Below are positions 27,984 to 37,112 of a stretch of DNA of 64,000 nt, piece by piece; position 1 is the stretch's first letter, and each line of letters starts with the position of its first letter. A program made the position numbers and the translations under genes. Under the pieces are notes generated by a model that was given only the letters and a program-made list of their open reading frames with translations, ran no database searches and had not been told where the DNA came from. The stretch is taken from positions 124,001-188,000 of the forward strand of contig NZ_QUZZ01000001.1 in NCBI RefSeq assembly GCF_003545695.1, given 5' to 3'. This DNA is from Taibaiella helva (GTDB lineage Bacteria > Bacteroidota > Bacteroidia > Chitinophagales > Chitinophagaceae).

Positions 27984-27991
27984 CAAAGCTA
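27984..27991 (-). promoter_or_regulatory. Exact -7 box abutting polX
   Basis: TAGCTTTG on the minus strand matches TAnnTTTG exactly and ends 4 bases before the ATG at 27979. This arrangement predicts a leaderless or nearly leaderless mRNA. Confidence 0.55.
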
Positions 27992-28107
27992 AAATTTATT
28001 TTATCGCCCGGATTTTCCGGCTTTAAAAATCAACCGGATAGGGGATAGCAATACCGGGTATGACGATCTTTATCGTCCGGGGCGTTCCTTTTCTCCCGCT
28101 TTTTCGA

Positions 28108-28115
28108 TAATTTTG
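28108..28115 (+). promoter_or_regulatory. Exact -7 box upstream of the SNF2 helicase gene
   Basis: TAATTTTG matches TAnnTTTG exactly, 32 bases before the ATG at 28148. No good -33 TTTG is present. Confidence 0.5.
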
Positions 28116-28147
28116 CCGCTTGCCTTTTTCAAAGGCGTGATCAGAAA

Positions 28148-31100
28148 ATGTCCTTACCAGATTTAATTAAACATGTGTACCATAATGCCACCGACGAGGT
28201 GATCCGGAGGGGAAAGCGTATTTTCCATACTTCGGGTGTGCAGATGCTTGAGAACGATACCCTTATAGAGCAGGTGGTCTTCCGGGTGCGCAATGATGTG
28301 TACAGCAACTATTACAAGGTAACCGTACAGAATTACCTGCAGCCCAAAAATATTTCCCTGCGTTGCCAGTGTCCGTACAATATGGGCAGTGTATGCCGTC
28401 ATGAGGCGGCGGCCCTGTTCCAGCTGAACGACCTGTTGCAGAGCGGCTATTTCGAGAACGTAAAGCTGCAATACGATCAAACGCATACCACTATCAGGAT
28501 GCGCCAGATTACCACGCACTTCCTGAAGCTGTTCTCTTCGGCCGCTCTTTTTGAAAAAGCGGAAGCGTTGGTCGGGGCAAAGCGGGTAAAAATACTGGAA
28601 GCCAAGAACGATGCCGTCAAAGCAGAAGTTACTGAAGAAGGTACTGTCTATCCTGTGCTGATCCGGCAAAACGAAGAACGTTATTTCGATACTTCCTGCA
28701 GCTGCGGAGAAGCCACACATCCTTTGTGCATTCACAAAGCATCGGTATTTCTCGATATCCTTAACCGGCACGGCGGTCATTACTTCGGGACGCTGCGCAA
28801 CTGGGATACACAGAAAGACAAGCTCCTCAACCTGTACGGCTATAGTCTTAAAGACGACCTGACGGGCAAGTTTGAATTTGCCTACCATGACGGAAAGCCT
28901 TTCCTTAGAGTGCTTGACCCCTCCATAAAAAAGCTGTCGATGCAGCCGGCCGCCCCGGTATCGAAGTATAAAGAAGAGAAGGAGGCTGCTGTGGCCGAAG
29001 AAGCGATACCCCAGAAAAGAAGAATGGGTGTATTGATCGGCGGCAGCAAGAGCGAGTACTTTCCCTATACCAGCTTTGACCTGCTGACCGGGGAGCCCGA
29101 TGGGCATAACGAAGGCTTTACCGGCACGATCGAAAAGCTGGAGGCCAACCAATATATTTCTCCCGCCGGCCTGCAGGAGCGCGATAAGCTGCTGGTAACG
29201 GCATTGCGCAAACAGAGTGCAGATGAGCTGTTCAAATCGATCAAGCGGGATACGCCCTTCGGCGAATTCTGGGACAGTCTGCCGAAGGAGCTGATGGATG
29301 TTCCAAAGGATGAGCTGCGCCGCCAGGTATGGGATTTTTACCTGCCCCGGTACCAAAGGCTGCTCGAGCACTTTTCCAGCTATCCCTTCGTATACTTCCT
29401 GCCGGAAGGCAAATATTTTGTTACCGCTCATCTTGAAAAAGCAACCTTCTCGCCGCGTGTATTCCAGACCGAGATCTTCGTCAAGCCTGCTGATGGTGAA
29501 GTGATGCTGGAGCTGCGCCTGCAGATCGACGAAGAGGTTTACGGCTACGACGATATTACTGTGCTCAACAGCGCGCTGATCCGCATCGGGAGTGCTTTTC
29601 ATGCGGCGGCTAATATTGATGTGGTAACCATCATGGAGCAGTTCAGCAATGGTGGTAATGTCAGGATCGCTGCCGCCGACTGGCCCGAATACCTGGAGAA
29701 GGACCTGCTGCCTTTGTCGGGCAATACCGCGATCGTGTTCGATGAAAGCCTGAAGGAGAACATTACCGAGATTGAGCCGACACTGAAGCTTTACCTGCGC
29801 GAGACCGACAAGATGATGGTATTCAAACCTATTTTTGACTACGAAGGTGTGGAAAAGCAATGGCTGGATTATACGCCGGCCGTTACGGCAAGGAACGGCA
29901 AGGTGATCGTGCACGAACGGAACGAGGCTTCGGAGCAAACCTTTCTTACCCTGCTGCGTCACCTGCATCCGCTGATGCAGGAAAGCCGTAAAGCACACTC
30001 CTTCTTGCTGCCGGCCAACGAAGCGCTGAAAGGCAACTGGTACTTCGGCTTTGTCGACAAGCTGGCCGAAGCCAATGTAGAGATCGTCGGCTACGAAAGC
30101 CTGAAGCAGTTGCGCATCAATCCGAACAAGCCGCGGACACAGCTGCAGATCAGCAGCGGCATCGACTGGTTCGACGCCGATGTGGAGCTCAAATTCGGAG
30201 AAGAAAGCATCAGCATTGCCGAAGTGAAGAAAGCCCTGGGCAAGAAGCAGAATTTTGTAACGCTGAGCGATGGCAGCATCGGCCTGCTGTCGGAAGACTG
30301 GATGGAAAAATACGCGTTGATGGTGAAGCTGGGCGCGGTGAACGGAAGCAATAAGCTGCGGCTGAAGAAATTCCATTTCTCTGCCATCGAAGGGCTCAGC
30401 GACCAGATCAGCGAGACCGAAGTGCTGGCCGAGCTGGCGGAAAAGCGAGAACGGCTGCTGGACTTCGACTTTGAAAAAAAGCAAGCCTTCGATATTCCTG
30501 CCAATGTAACGGCTACCCTGCGCCCCTACCAGCAGGCGGGCTTCCAATGGATGGCTTTCCTCAGCGATATCGGCTGGGGCGGCATCCTGGCCGATGACAT
30601 GGGTTTGGGTAAAACCCTGCAGACGCTTACTTTCTTACAGCATTATCTCAACGAGCATCCCAGGGCCATGTACCTGGTGGCTTGCCCTACCACGCTGATC
30701 TACAACTGGGAGAATGAGATACGGAAATTCACACCCGACATCAAGTACCTGATCCATCACGGTGCGCAACGCCGCAGCAAGTCCGAAGAGTTTGCAGACG
30801 TGAACCTGATTATCACGACCTACGGCACTTTGCGCAGCGATATCAAGATGCTGTCGCAGATGCAGTTTGACTATGTGGTGCTCGACGAATCGCAGGCGAT
30901 CAAAAACCCGATGTCGCAGGTGGCTAAGGCTTCCCTGCTGCTGCAAAGCAAGAACAGGCTGGCGCTGAGCGGTACGCCGGTACAGAACAATACCTTCGAT
31001 CTCTTTGCGCAGATGAACTTCCTCAATCCCGGCATGCTGGGTTCCATGGAGTTCTTCCGGAATGAATTTGCGACGCCGATCGATAAGCTCCAGGAAGAAG

Positions 31101-31906
31101 AAGCCAAGACGCATTTGCGCAAGCTGATCCATCCTTTCCTGTTGCGCCGTACCAAGGAGCAGGTAGCGCCCGATCTGCCCGAGAAGACGGAGATGGTGCT
31201 CTTCTGCGAGATGGGGCCCAAGCAGCGTAAAATATATGATGCTTACCGCAACAGCTTCCGCAGCAAGATCCTGGGCGAGATTGAAGAGAAGGGTATGGAG
31301 CGTTCGCAGCTCAGCATCCTTACCGGCCTCATGAAGCTGCGCCAGATCTGCGATTCCCCGGCTATCCTCAACGAGGATGAGCAATTCGAGAACCATTCGG
31401 TAAAGATAGATGAGCTGGTGCGTGAGCTGACCGAAAATACCGGCAACCATAAAGCGCTTGTCTTTTCACAGTTCCTGGGTATGCTGGGACTGATCAAAGA
31501 TGAATTGGAGAAGCAGAACATTCCCTATGTTTATTTTGACGGCGGCACTTCCTCTACGGAAAGGGAAAAGGCGATACAGCGCTTCCAGCAGGATGAAGAC
31601 TGCCGTGTATTCCTGATCTCGCTGAAGGCAGGTGGCGTGGGTCTGAACCTTACGGCTGCAGACTATGTGTATATCGTGGATCCCTGGTGGAACCCGGCGG
31701 TAGAGCAGCAGGCCATCGACCGTACGCACCGTATAGGACAGACCAAGAATATATTTGCTTACCGACTGATCTGTAAAGACACCATCGAAGAGAAGATCAT
31801 GCTGCTACAGGAACGCAAGCTGAGCCTGGTGAAAGAGCTGATCGCCGATGACAATGGCTTTATGAAAAAGCTGACCCGCGAAGATGTGGCTTACCTGCTG
31901 AGCTGA
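28148..31906 (+). CDS. SNF2-family DEAD/DEAH helicase with two SWIM-like zinc motifs
   Basis: Predicted ATP-dependent DNA translocase of 1252 residues. Two N-terminal zinc motifs of the form CxC-x7-CxH occur at Cys73/75/83-His85 and at Cys184/186/194-His196; the first is a classical SWIM finger and the second has the same spacing. A long middle region follows. The SNF2 ATPase has Walker A DDMGLGKT (about 815), DESQ in place of DEAH, the SGTPVQN motif III, and LKAGGVGLNLTAADYV with DRTHRIGQ near the C terminus. Such proteins remodel protein-DNA complexes, but the role of this bacterial class is unclear. murI follows after 70 bases. Confidence 0.95.
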   Translation: MSLPDLIKHVYHNATDEVIRRGKRIFHTSGVQMLENDTLIEQVVFRVRNDVYSNYYKVTVQNYLQPKNISLRCQCPYNMGSVCRHEAAALFQLNDLLQSGYFENVKLQYDQTHTTIRMRQITTHFLKLFSSAALFEKAEALVGAKRVKILEAKNDAVKAEVTEEGTVYPVLIRQNEERYFDTSCSCGEATHPLCIHKASVFLDILNRHGGHYFGTLRNWDTQKDKLLNLYGYSLKDDLTGKFEFAYHDGKPFLRVLDPSIKKLSMQPAAPVSKYKEEKEAAVAEEAIPQKRRMGVLIGGSKSEYFPYTSFDLLTGEPDGHNEGFTGTIEKLEANQYISPAGLQERDKLLVTALRKQSADELFKSIKRDTPFGEFWDSLPKELMDVPKDELRRQVWDFYLPRYQRLLEHFSSYPFVYFLPEGKYFVTAHLEKATFSPRVFQTEIFVKPADGEVMLELRLQIDEEVYGYDDITVLNSALIRIGSAFHAAANIDVVTIMEQFSNGGNVRIAAADWPEYLEKDLLPLSGNTAIVFDESLKENITEIEPTLKLYLRETDKMMVFKPIFDYEGVEKQWLDYTPAVTARNGKVIVHERNEASEQTFLTLLRHLHPLMQESRKAHSFLLPANEALKGNWYFGFVDKLAEANVEIVGYESLKQLRINPNKPRTQLQISSGIDWFDADVELKFGEESISIAEVKKALGKKQNFVTLSDGSIGLLSEDWMEKYALMVKLGAVNGSNKLRLKKFHFSAIEGLSDQISETEVLAELAEKRERLLDFDFEKKQAFDIPANVTATLRPYQQAGFQWMAFLSDIGWGGILADDMGLGKTLQTLTFLQHYLNEHPRAMYLVACPTTLIYNWENEIRKFTPDIKYLIHHGAQRRSKSEEFADVNLIITTYGTLRSDIKMLSQMQFDYVVLDESQAIKNPMSQVAKASLLLQSKNRLALSGTPVQNNTFDLFAQMNFLNPGMLGSMEFFRNEFATPIDKLQEEEAKTHLRKLIHPFLLRRTKEQVAPDLPEKTEMVLFCEMGPKQRKIYDAYRNSFRSKILGEIEEKGMERSQLSILTGLMKLRQICDSPAILNEDEQFENHSVKIDELVRELTENTGNHKALVFSQFLGMLGLIKDELEKQNIPYVYFDGGTSSTEREKAIQRFQQDEDCRVFLISLKAGGVGLNLTAADYVYIVDPWWNPAVEQQAIDRTHRIGQTKNIFAYRLICKDTIEEKIMLLQERKLSLVKELIADDNGFMKKLTREDVAYLLS

Positions 31907-31976
31907 CGGCAGGCCCGGGCGCCGCGGGCAGCAGCAGTTGCCGGCGCATATTGTTCATTCAATCGTTACCATCTTC

Positions 31977-32801
31977 ATGTGTCCTATTGGGATTTTTGAT
32001 TCGGGATATGGCGGCCTTACGGTGTTCCGGGCTATTGCCGGGAAGCTGCCGCAATACGATTACCTTTACCTCGGCGATAATGCCCGGGCGCCTTACGGGA
32101 ACCGCTCTTTTGAAACGGTGTACGAATATACGCTGGAGTGTGTGCACTGGTTTTTCAGCCAGGGCTGCGAACTGGTGATCCTGGCCTGCAATACAGCTTC
32201 GGCCAAGGCCCTGCGTACTATTCAGCAGAAGGACCTCCCGGCGCTGGGTAGCCAGAAACGGGTGCTGGGTGTTATCCGTCCCTCGGCGGAGGTGATCGGC
32301 CGTTTTACGAAAACAAGAAGCGTGGGCGTACTGGGCACCAAGGGCACGGTGAGCTCGGGCTCCTATGTTACTGAGATCCGCAATTTCTATCCCGATATCA
32401 GGGTATATCAGCAGGCCTGTCCGTTATGGGTTCCTTTTATCGAAAATGGCGACTACAGGAACGATGGCGTCGATTATTATATCCAGAAAGACCTGGAGCA
32501 GCTTTTTGCACAGGCAACGGATATTGATACGGTGCTGCTGGCTTGCACCCATTATCCCCTGCTGGAAGACCGTATCCGCAAATACCTGCCCGCCGGCGTA
32601 TCGCTTATCGCGCAGGGACCCATTGTCGCCGATAGCCTGGCCGACTATCTCCGCCGGCATCCGGAACTGGCAGCTTCCCTATCGACCGGTGGCCGTAAAA
32701 CCTTCTTCACTACCGATTCCGTAGCCGATTTTGAAGAGCATGCCACACAGTTCTTCGGCGAGGAGGTGAAGGCGCAACATATTCATCTTGAGCTGAAATG
32801 A
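31977..32801 (+). CDS. murI: Glutamate racemase
   Basis: MurI converts L-glutamate to D-glutamate for peptidoglycan precursors. From the ATG at 31977 the protein has 274 residues, a normal length; an earlier in-frame start adds 13 residues without similarity. The N terminus has the family signature IGIFDSGYGGLTVF. The two catalytic cysteines are Cys71 in ACNTAS and Cys190 in ACTHYPLL. It is cofactor-independent. The gene follows the SNF2 helicase gene by 70 bases and precedes a small HTH gene by 153 bases. Confidence 0.97.
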   Translation: MCPIGIFDSGYGGLTVFRAIAGKLPQYDYLYLGDNARAPYGNRSFETVYEYTLECVHWFFSQGCELVILACNTASAKALRTIQQKDLPALGSQKRVLGVIRPSAEVIGRFTKTRSVGVLGTKGTVSSGSYVTEIRNFYPDIRVYQQACPLWVPFIENGDYRNDGVDYYIQKDLEQLFAQATDIDTVLLACTHYPLLEDRIRKYLPAGVSLIAQGPIVADSLADYLRRHPELAASLSTGGRKTFFTTDSVADFEEHATQFFGEEVKAQHIHLELK

Positions 32802-32884
32802 ACATTCTCCGTTCATAAACTTTTTGCTACCTCTTATAAACTTGGAAGGCGGCCGGAAAGTCAATTGGCCGATCTTTAAAGAAC

Positions 32885-32900
32885 GAGCACGGTAGTGCTC
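32885..32900. promoter_or_regulatory. Palindrome upstream of the small HTH gene
   Basis: GAGCAC (32885-32890) and GTGCTC (32895-32900) form a perfect 6-bp inverted repeat with a GGTA centre, 54 bases before the HTH protein start. It could be an autoregulatory operator; this is inference. Confidence 0.35.
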
Positions 32901-32954
32901 CGAACCAACGCATGACTATATCGATACGATTCTTGTACTAAAGATTGATATCAG

Positions 32955-33272
32955 ATGAAAGCATCATTTCTGAATACTGAGCTGATGAGGTTACATGATC
33001 TCATCAGGAGGAAAAGCACTGGTACCCCCGCCGAACTGGCCCGCAAGCTCCGCTGCTCCGAAAGGAGCGTTTACCATAAGATCGAGCGGTTGAAAGACTA
33101 CAACCTGCCGGTCATCTACGACGCTTTAAGACAAAGCTATTGCTATACCCGGGATGTCTCCATCGTATTCAATATCCTCATCGACGGAGAGACGATGAAT
33201 AAGGTTAAAGGAGGCCTTCCTTATGCTTTTAGTTATCGGAAGTTGCGGAAGCGTGCGCACTTTATCTTCTGA
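32955..33272 (+). CDS. Small HTH_11-type DNA-binding protein
   Basis: The 105-residue protein has a helix-turn-helix of the HTH_11/DeoR type near residues 8-50: LMRLHDLIRRKSTGTPAELA followed by the recognition helix CSERSVYHKIERLKDYNLPV. The remaining 50 residues are short and basic, with no effector domain. It could be a transcription regulator or a stand-alone DNA-binding adaptor. Its targets cannot be read from the sequence; the palindrome 54 bases upstream is a candidate operator. It sits alone between murI and the tandem OmpA gene. Confidence 0.8.
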   Translation: MKASFLNTELMRLHDLIRRKSTGTPAELARKLRCSERSVYHKIERLKDYNLPVIYDALRQSYCYTRDVSIVFNILIDGETMNKVKGGLPYAFSYRKLRKRAHFIF

Positions 33273-33365
33273 CATCATTCCCTAAAACAGCCGCTTCATA
33301 ACGGACAGTCGTACCTGCGCCGGTTGCTATTTTTTGTATTTTGCAGAAAGCAAAGCCTTCTGTTT

Positions 33366-34238
33366 ATGCAACGGTTTTTCGTTCTGCTTCTTCTCCTGTC
33401 ATCAGCCATCCTGCAAAGGGGGTATGGTCAATATTTCGATACCCTTCACATTCGCTATGCCATCGGCGCTTCTGAGCCGGAGGTTGCCGGGAAGCAGCTC
33501 CTGGATTCCCTCGCCCGTCATCATGAGGGCCGCACATTGCTCATCTACAGCTATGCCGATTACCTGGGCAGCGAGCGAACCAACCAACACCTTTCCGACA
33601 AGCGGGCGCTGCGCATCAAAAATTATTTGCTGAAAAAAGGTGTTCCGGAAAAGCAGGTGCTGGCATGTACCGGCCTGGGGCAGATCCCGGGACATGGTGG
33701 CGCAGAAGGTAATCCCCAAAATCGCCGGTCCGATGTATTTATCCGGAAAAAGAATAAACCGGCGCCTGCTTCGCCGATCACCGTCAAACCATCGCCGGCA
33801 CAGGGCACCCCCATTGCTACGGAAGAAACAGCACCTCAATTTTCGGCAATAGATCTGAGCACAGCAAAGGTCAATGATGTGATCCGGCTGCAGCATATCG
33901 GCTTTTACCCGGGCCGGGCCGATGTATTGCCGGGGTCTTATGCCGAAGTGGAGCATCTCTACCAGGTCCTTTCCGGCAATCCCCGGCTGAAAATCCGGTT
34001 AGAGGGACATGTATGCTGCTGTGTCTATCCCGATGGCTATTTCGAAGATACGCCTACCTGGCAGCTGTCGGTACAGCGCGCCTATGCGATCTATAAGCAC
34101 CTGCTAGACCGGGGGATCGATGCCGCGAGGCTCTCTTATCAGGGCTTCGGCAGAACCCGTCCGATAACAGAACAGGACAGCACCTCCGCTGAAGGCCAGG
34201 TCAACCGGAGGGTAGAGGTAAGGATCATCGAAAAATAA
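33366..34238 (+). CDS. Exported protein with two OmpA-like domains
   Basis: A signal peptide (MQRFFVLLLLLSSA to about residue 21) precedes two OmpA-like peptidoglycan-binding domains in 290 residues. The first is about residues 40-130 (YSYADYLGSERTNQHLSDKR, NRRSDVFI). The second is about 180-290 and contains EGHVCCCVYPDGYFED in place of the usual short GHTD loop, then LSVQRAYAIYKHL and NRRVEVRI. Three adjacent cysteines in that loop are unusual. The start at 33366 was chosen because it begins the signal peptide; an upstream TTG adds 14 residues. The stop is one base away from the opposing DUF3298 stop. Confidence 0.85.
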   Translation: MQRFFVLLLLLSSAILQRGYGQYFDTLHIRYAIGASEPEVAGKQLLDSLARHHEGRTLLIYSYADYLGSERTNQHLSDKRALRIKNYLLKKGVPEKQVLACTGLGQIPGHGGAEGNPQNRRSDVFIRKKNKPAPASPITVKPSPAQGTPIATEETAPQFSAIDLSTAKVNDVIRLQHIGFYPGRADVLPGSYAEVEHLYQVLSGNPRLKIRLEGHVCCCVYPDGYFEDTPTWQLSVQRAYAIYKHLLDRGIDAARLSYQGFGRTRPITEQDSTSAEGQVNRRVEVRIIEK

Positions 34239-34239
34239 A

Positions 34240-35400
34240 CTAGCGTATGCCCAGGCGTGCGGCAAAGTCGGGCTTCAGGAAAGCCTTAAGCTCGGCAAAG
34301 TCTACAAACACGTGAATGGGTCCTACCGCATAGGCAGCAACCTCGTAGGGGAAATAATAAAAGCCCAGGCCTTTATTGGTGAAATAGAAATTGGTCGTTG
34401 TGGCCAGGTGATTCTCAAAAAGAATGGTATTGAGCGAATCGCCAGGCTGTAAGCCTTGCTGCTTGCGGAAAGCCCTTTCCACGATCGGCTGTAGCCGGCC
34501 AGAATCGGCGGTAATCACATCTTCCAGGGCCAGCTCCTTCCTGTTACGTACGTCGAGGCAATAAAAGCTGCTGCCGCCATTGCCATGCGCCCCGCCGCTG
34601 TAAGAATAGCCATCCGAATCCAGGATAAGGTAGCCGTTTTCATTGTAGCAAATCGAAACATTCAGCATGTCCTCGTAGTTCATGATCGCCGAGACATCCT
34701 CGCGGTTCATGTCTTTAACTTCGTCGCGGTAAGCTTTCAGGTACCGGCCATTCATTTTGCGTACCGCCGTATATAGATCCAGCGAAAGCAGGGAGGAGTC
34801 TATGTGTAAGGCCTGTTTGATCCGGGCCTCCAGCCATTGGCCATCGGCATCGTTCTTCAGGGGAACAACAAAGGTATTGCTGACGCGTGCCATGGGCGAA
34901 CTGTCCGCGGGCTCAAAGGCTGCCAGCGAGTCGCTGATGCTTACCGATGTAAAGGTATAAGCGCCTTCGGGATAAGCTTCTTTAAGCTCGATAAGGTAGT
35001 TCTTGCTACCATCGGGGCTTCTCCAGCTGCCTTTCAGGGCGCCCTGCCCATACCGGCAATCGATGAGGGCGATGGTCTCTCCATCGCTGAAGCGGGTCTC
35101 GCTGAGCCGGAGATTATTGGGCTGCGCCGGATCCAGGTTACCGTGCACCATCAGCCAGGTGCCATGCTTGAGGTAATAGTACATACCTTGTACGGCGCCG
35201 TTGGCGCACTGGAGGTGCATCACCACCGGCTGGCCGGCGATAGTTCCTTCAAGCCGCTTATAAAAGTTAGGCGCCAGCACAGAATCGTAAGTAGCAACCT
35301 GGGAAGCAGCCTGCTGTTGTTTCTGTTCCTTCTGGTTACTACCGCAGGCTGAAAACAAGAGAGCAAAGACGGGTAATAAAAGGATCGGTATGGTTCTCAT
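34240..35400 (-). CDS. DUF3298-domain lipoprotein
   Basis: A signal peptide ends in the lipobox FSAC with Cys at residue 19, followed by a Gln/Lys-rich linker. The C-terminal half (about 190-375) matches the DUF3298/RsiV-like domain found in anti-sigma and cell-wall-related exported proteins: YSYSGGAHGNGG, then FYFTNKGLGFYYFPYEVAAY and VFVDFAELKAFL. It is probably an outer-membrane lipoprotein of unknown function. It lies downstream of the ammonia-lyase gene, behind a terminator, and converges with the tandem OmpA gene with one base between stop codons. Confidence 0.88.
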   Translation of the reverse strand: MRTIPILLLPVFALLFSACGSNQKEQKQQQAASQVATYDSVLAPNFYKRLEGTIAGQPVVMHLQCANGAVQGMYYYLKHGTWLMVHGNLDPAQPNNLRLSETRFSDGETIALIDCRYGQGALKGSWRSPDGSKNYLIELKEAYPEGAYTFTSVSISDSLAAFEPADSSPMARVSNTFVVPLKNDADGQWLEARIKQALHIDSSLLSLDLYTAVRKMNGRYLKAYRDEVKDMNREDVSAIMNYEDMLNVSICYNENGYLILDSDGYSYSGGAHGNGGSSFYCLDVRNRKELALEDVITADSGRLQPIVERAFRKQQGLQPGDSLNTILFENHLATTTNFYFTNKGLGFYYFPYEVAAYAVGPIHVFVDFAELKAFLKPDFAARLGIR

Positions 35401-35414
35401 GAGCTGGTTGTTTT

Positions 35415-35459
35415 AAAAAAACCTTACAGGGCCTGAAAGGGTATCGCTGTAAGGTTTTT
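35415..35459 (-). terminator. Terminator of the ammonia-lyase gene
   Basis: AAAAACCTTACAG pairs perfectly with CTGTAAGGTTTTT (13 bp) around a 17-base loop, with a T run on the minus strand. It lies between the lyase stop (35498) and the DUF3298 gene. Confidence 0.85.
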
Positions 35460-35497
35460 AAAAGAGCTGTAAGTTTAGGATAGAATAATCAACTGTT

Positions 35498-37060
35498 TTA
35501 TTCGAAACCGAGCAGCTTCTTCATCTTTTCGCCCACTTCTGTTTCCATCAGCCATTGCTTGATCCGTTGCAGCCGCTCGTAGGAGGGGGCATCTTCCACG
35601 AAGGCGGGGGCCAGCGCGCTCAGCTCATCATACATCCAGCGGGTTGCCGGCGACAGGCGATCGGCGATATCCCTGTAGCTGATGGCCTGTATGATTGCCA
35701 GCGCATGCACCGACAGCACTTCGAATGTGTTTTCGATCACCCTGGCGCAAAGCAGCGCAGCATTGGTGCCCATACTCACAATATCCTGGTTGTCGTTGTT
35801 GTTGGGGATACTGTGGATATAGGTGGGATTGCTCAGTGTCTGGTTCTCCGCCACATTGGATACTGCAGGATACTGCATACCCTGTACGCCGAAATTCAGC
35901 CCCAGCACGCCGGCATTGATAAATGCAGGCAGCTTTTTGTTGAGGCTGGGATTGAGCAGGAAGTTGAGTTGCCTGTCGGCCAGCATCGCGAGCTTGGTAA
36001 CCGCGATCTTCAGCTTGTCCATCTCGAGGGCTACATAATCGCCATGGAAATTGCCTCCATGAAAAATATTGGCGTTCTTATAGTCTATAACAGGATTATC
36101 GTTCACAGAGTTCAATTCCTGGGTAATGATCTGCGCCGTATATTCTATAGTATCGTATACGGGACCTAATATCTGCGGCACGCAGCGCAGGGAATAATAC
36201 TCCTGCACTTTATCTTCCAGCACACTTTCAGTCACCTTCTTGTCGTACAAATGCTCGTGGCGCTTACGCATCAGCCCGCTCTTATGGGAAATCACCCGCA
36301 TGGCCGCGGCTACGGTCTGCTGACCCTTGTGTAGCTTGACGGCATTGAGCTCTTCTGAAAAATGATCGTCGTAAGCCTCCATGATCTCGTTCACCATAAG
36401 GGAAAACAGGATCTGTCCGGTCATCAGCTTGCGGGCATGTATCACATTGATCGCGCCGATGCCGGTCATGGAAGAGGTACCGTTGAGCATCGCCAGGCCT
36501 TCGCGGATATGCACCTGCAATGGCCGTAGCTGAAGGGTTTCATAAACAACCGATGCCTTTACCACTGCGCCCCGGAACTGGAAGCTGCCCTCACCGATAA
36601 GGCCCAGGGCAAGGTGCGCGAGCTGGACCAGGTCGCCGCTGGCGCCCACGCCGCCATGCTGGTAGATGCAGGGATAGGCTTCGTTGTTGATCAGTTCGGT
36701 CATCAGCTGCACCACCTGGGGATGAATGCCGGAATAAGCCCGCATCATTGTATTGAGCCGGGCCAGCATAGTCGCGCGCGATTGCAAAGGGCTCAGCAGC
36801 TGGCCCATACCGCTGCTGTGGCTGCGGATAAGGTTAAGCTGCAGCTGTATCCGGGCATCGTCCTCGATCCGGTACTGTGCCATCGGTCCAAAGCCGGTAT
36901 TGATACCGTAGATCAGCTTGTCTTTGGAAAATCCGGTAAGAAAAGCGAAACAGTTCTCCACCTCCTCAAGCGCCTTGGGATCAAGGCTTATGTGTTCCTT
37001 TTGCAGCACGATCTGTTCCAGATTTTCCAACTCCAGGATGCGATTGCCGATGATTGCCAT
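35498..37060 (-). CDS. Aromatic amino acid ammonia-lyase (histidine or tyrosine)
   Basis: Enzyme of the HAL/PAL/TAL family that eliminates ammonia from histidine or an aromatic amino acid using the self-made MIO cofactor. From the ATG at 37060 it has 520 residues. The catalytic Tyr51 lies in YGINTGFGPM. The MIO tripeptide Ala140-Ser141-Gly142 is in HGGVGASGDLVQLAHL. Further landmarks are GGNFHGDY and SIPNNNDNQDIVSMG. From memory it resembles the tyrosine ammonia-lyase of Flavobacterium johnsoniae more than classical HutH, notably in NLIRSHSSG and the NNNDNQDIVSMG region. No hutU, hutI or hutG is nearby. Substrate is inferred; the family is certain. Confidence 0.93.
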   Translation of the reverse strand: MAIIGNRILELENLEQIVLQKEHISLDPKALEEVENCFAFLTGFSKDKLIYGINTGFGPMAQYRIEDDARIQLQLNLIRSHSSGMGQLLSPLQSRATMLARLNTMMRAYSGIHPQVVQLMTELINNEAYPCIYQHGGVGASGDLVQLAHLALGLIGEGSFQFRGAVVKASVVYETLQLRPLQVHIREGLAMLNGTSSMTGIGAINVIHARKLMTGQILFSLMVNEIMEAYDDHFSEELNAVKLHKGQQTVAAAMRVISHKSGLMRKRHEHLYDKKVTESVLEDKVQEYYSLRCVPQILGPVYDTIEYTAQIITQELNSVNDNPVIDYKNANIFHGGNFHGDYVALEMDKLKIAVTKLAMLADRQLNFLLNPSLNKKLPAFINAGVLGLNFGVQGMQYPAVSNVAENQTLSNPTYIHSIPNNNDNQDIVSMGTNAALLCARVIENTFEVLSVHALAIIQAISYRDIADRLSPATRWMYDELSALAPAFVEDAPSYERLQRIKQWLMETEVGEKMKKLLGFE

Positions 37061-37104
37061 GTATGCGGTATAAAAGAGATTTTTAGGGAAAAATAAATTC
37101 GGAG

Positions 37105-37112
37105 CAAAAATA
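37105..37112 (-). promoter_or_regulatory. Exact -7 box upstream of the ammonia-lyase gene
   Basis: On the minus strand TATTTTTG matches TAnnTTTG exactly, 44 bases before the ATG at 37060. It suggests that the lyase is transcribed on its own and not from the amidohydrolase promoter. Confidence 0.45.

Noticed and set aside
28163-30547. 794-codon minus-strand open frame opposite the SNF2 helicase gene
   Set aside because: It lies wholly antisense to a gene with clear domains and has no family resemblance; its length reflects GC-rich codon phase.
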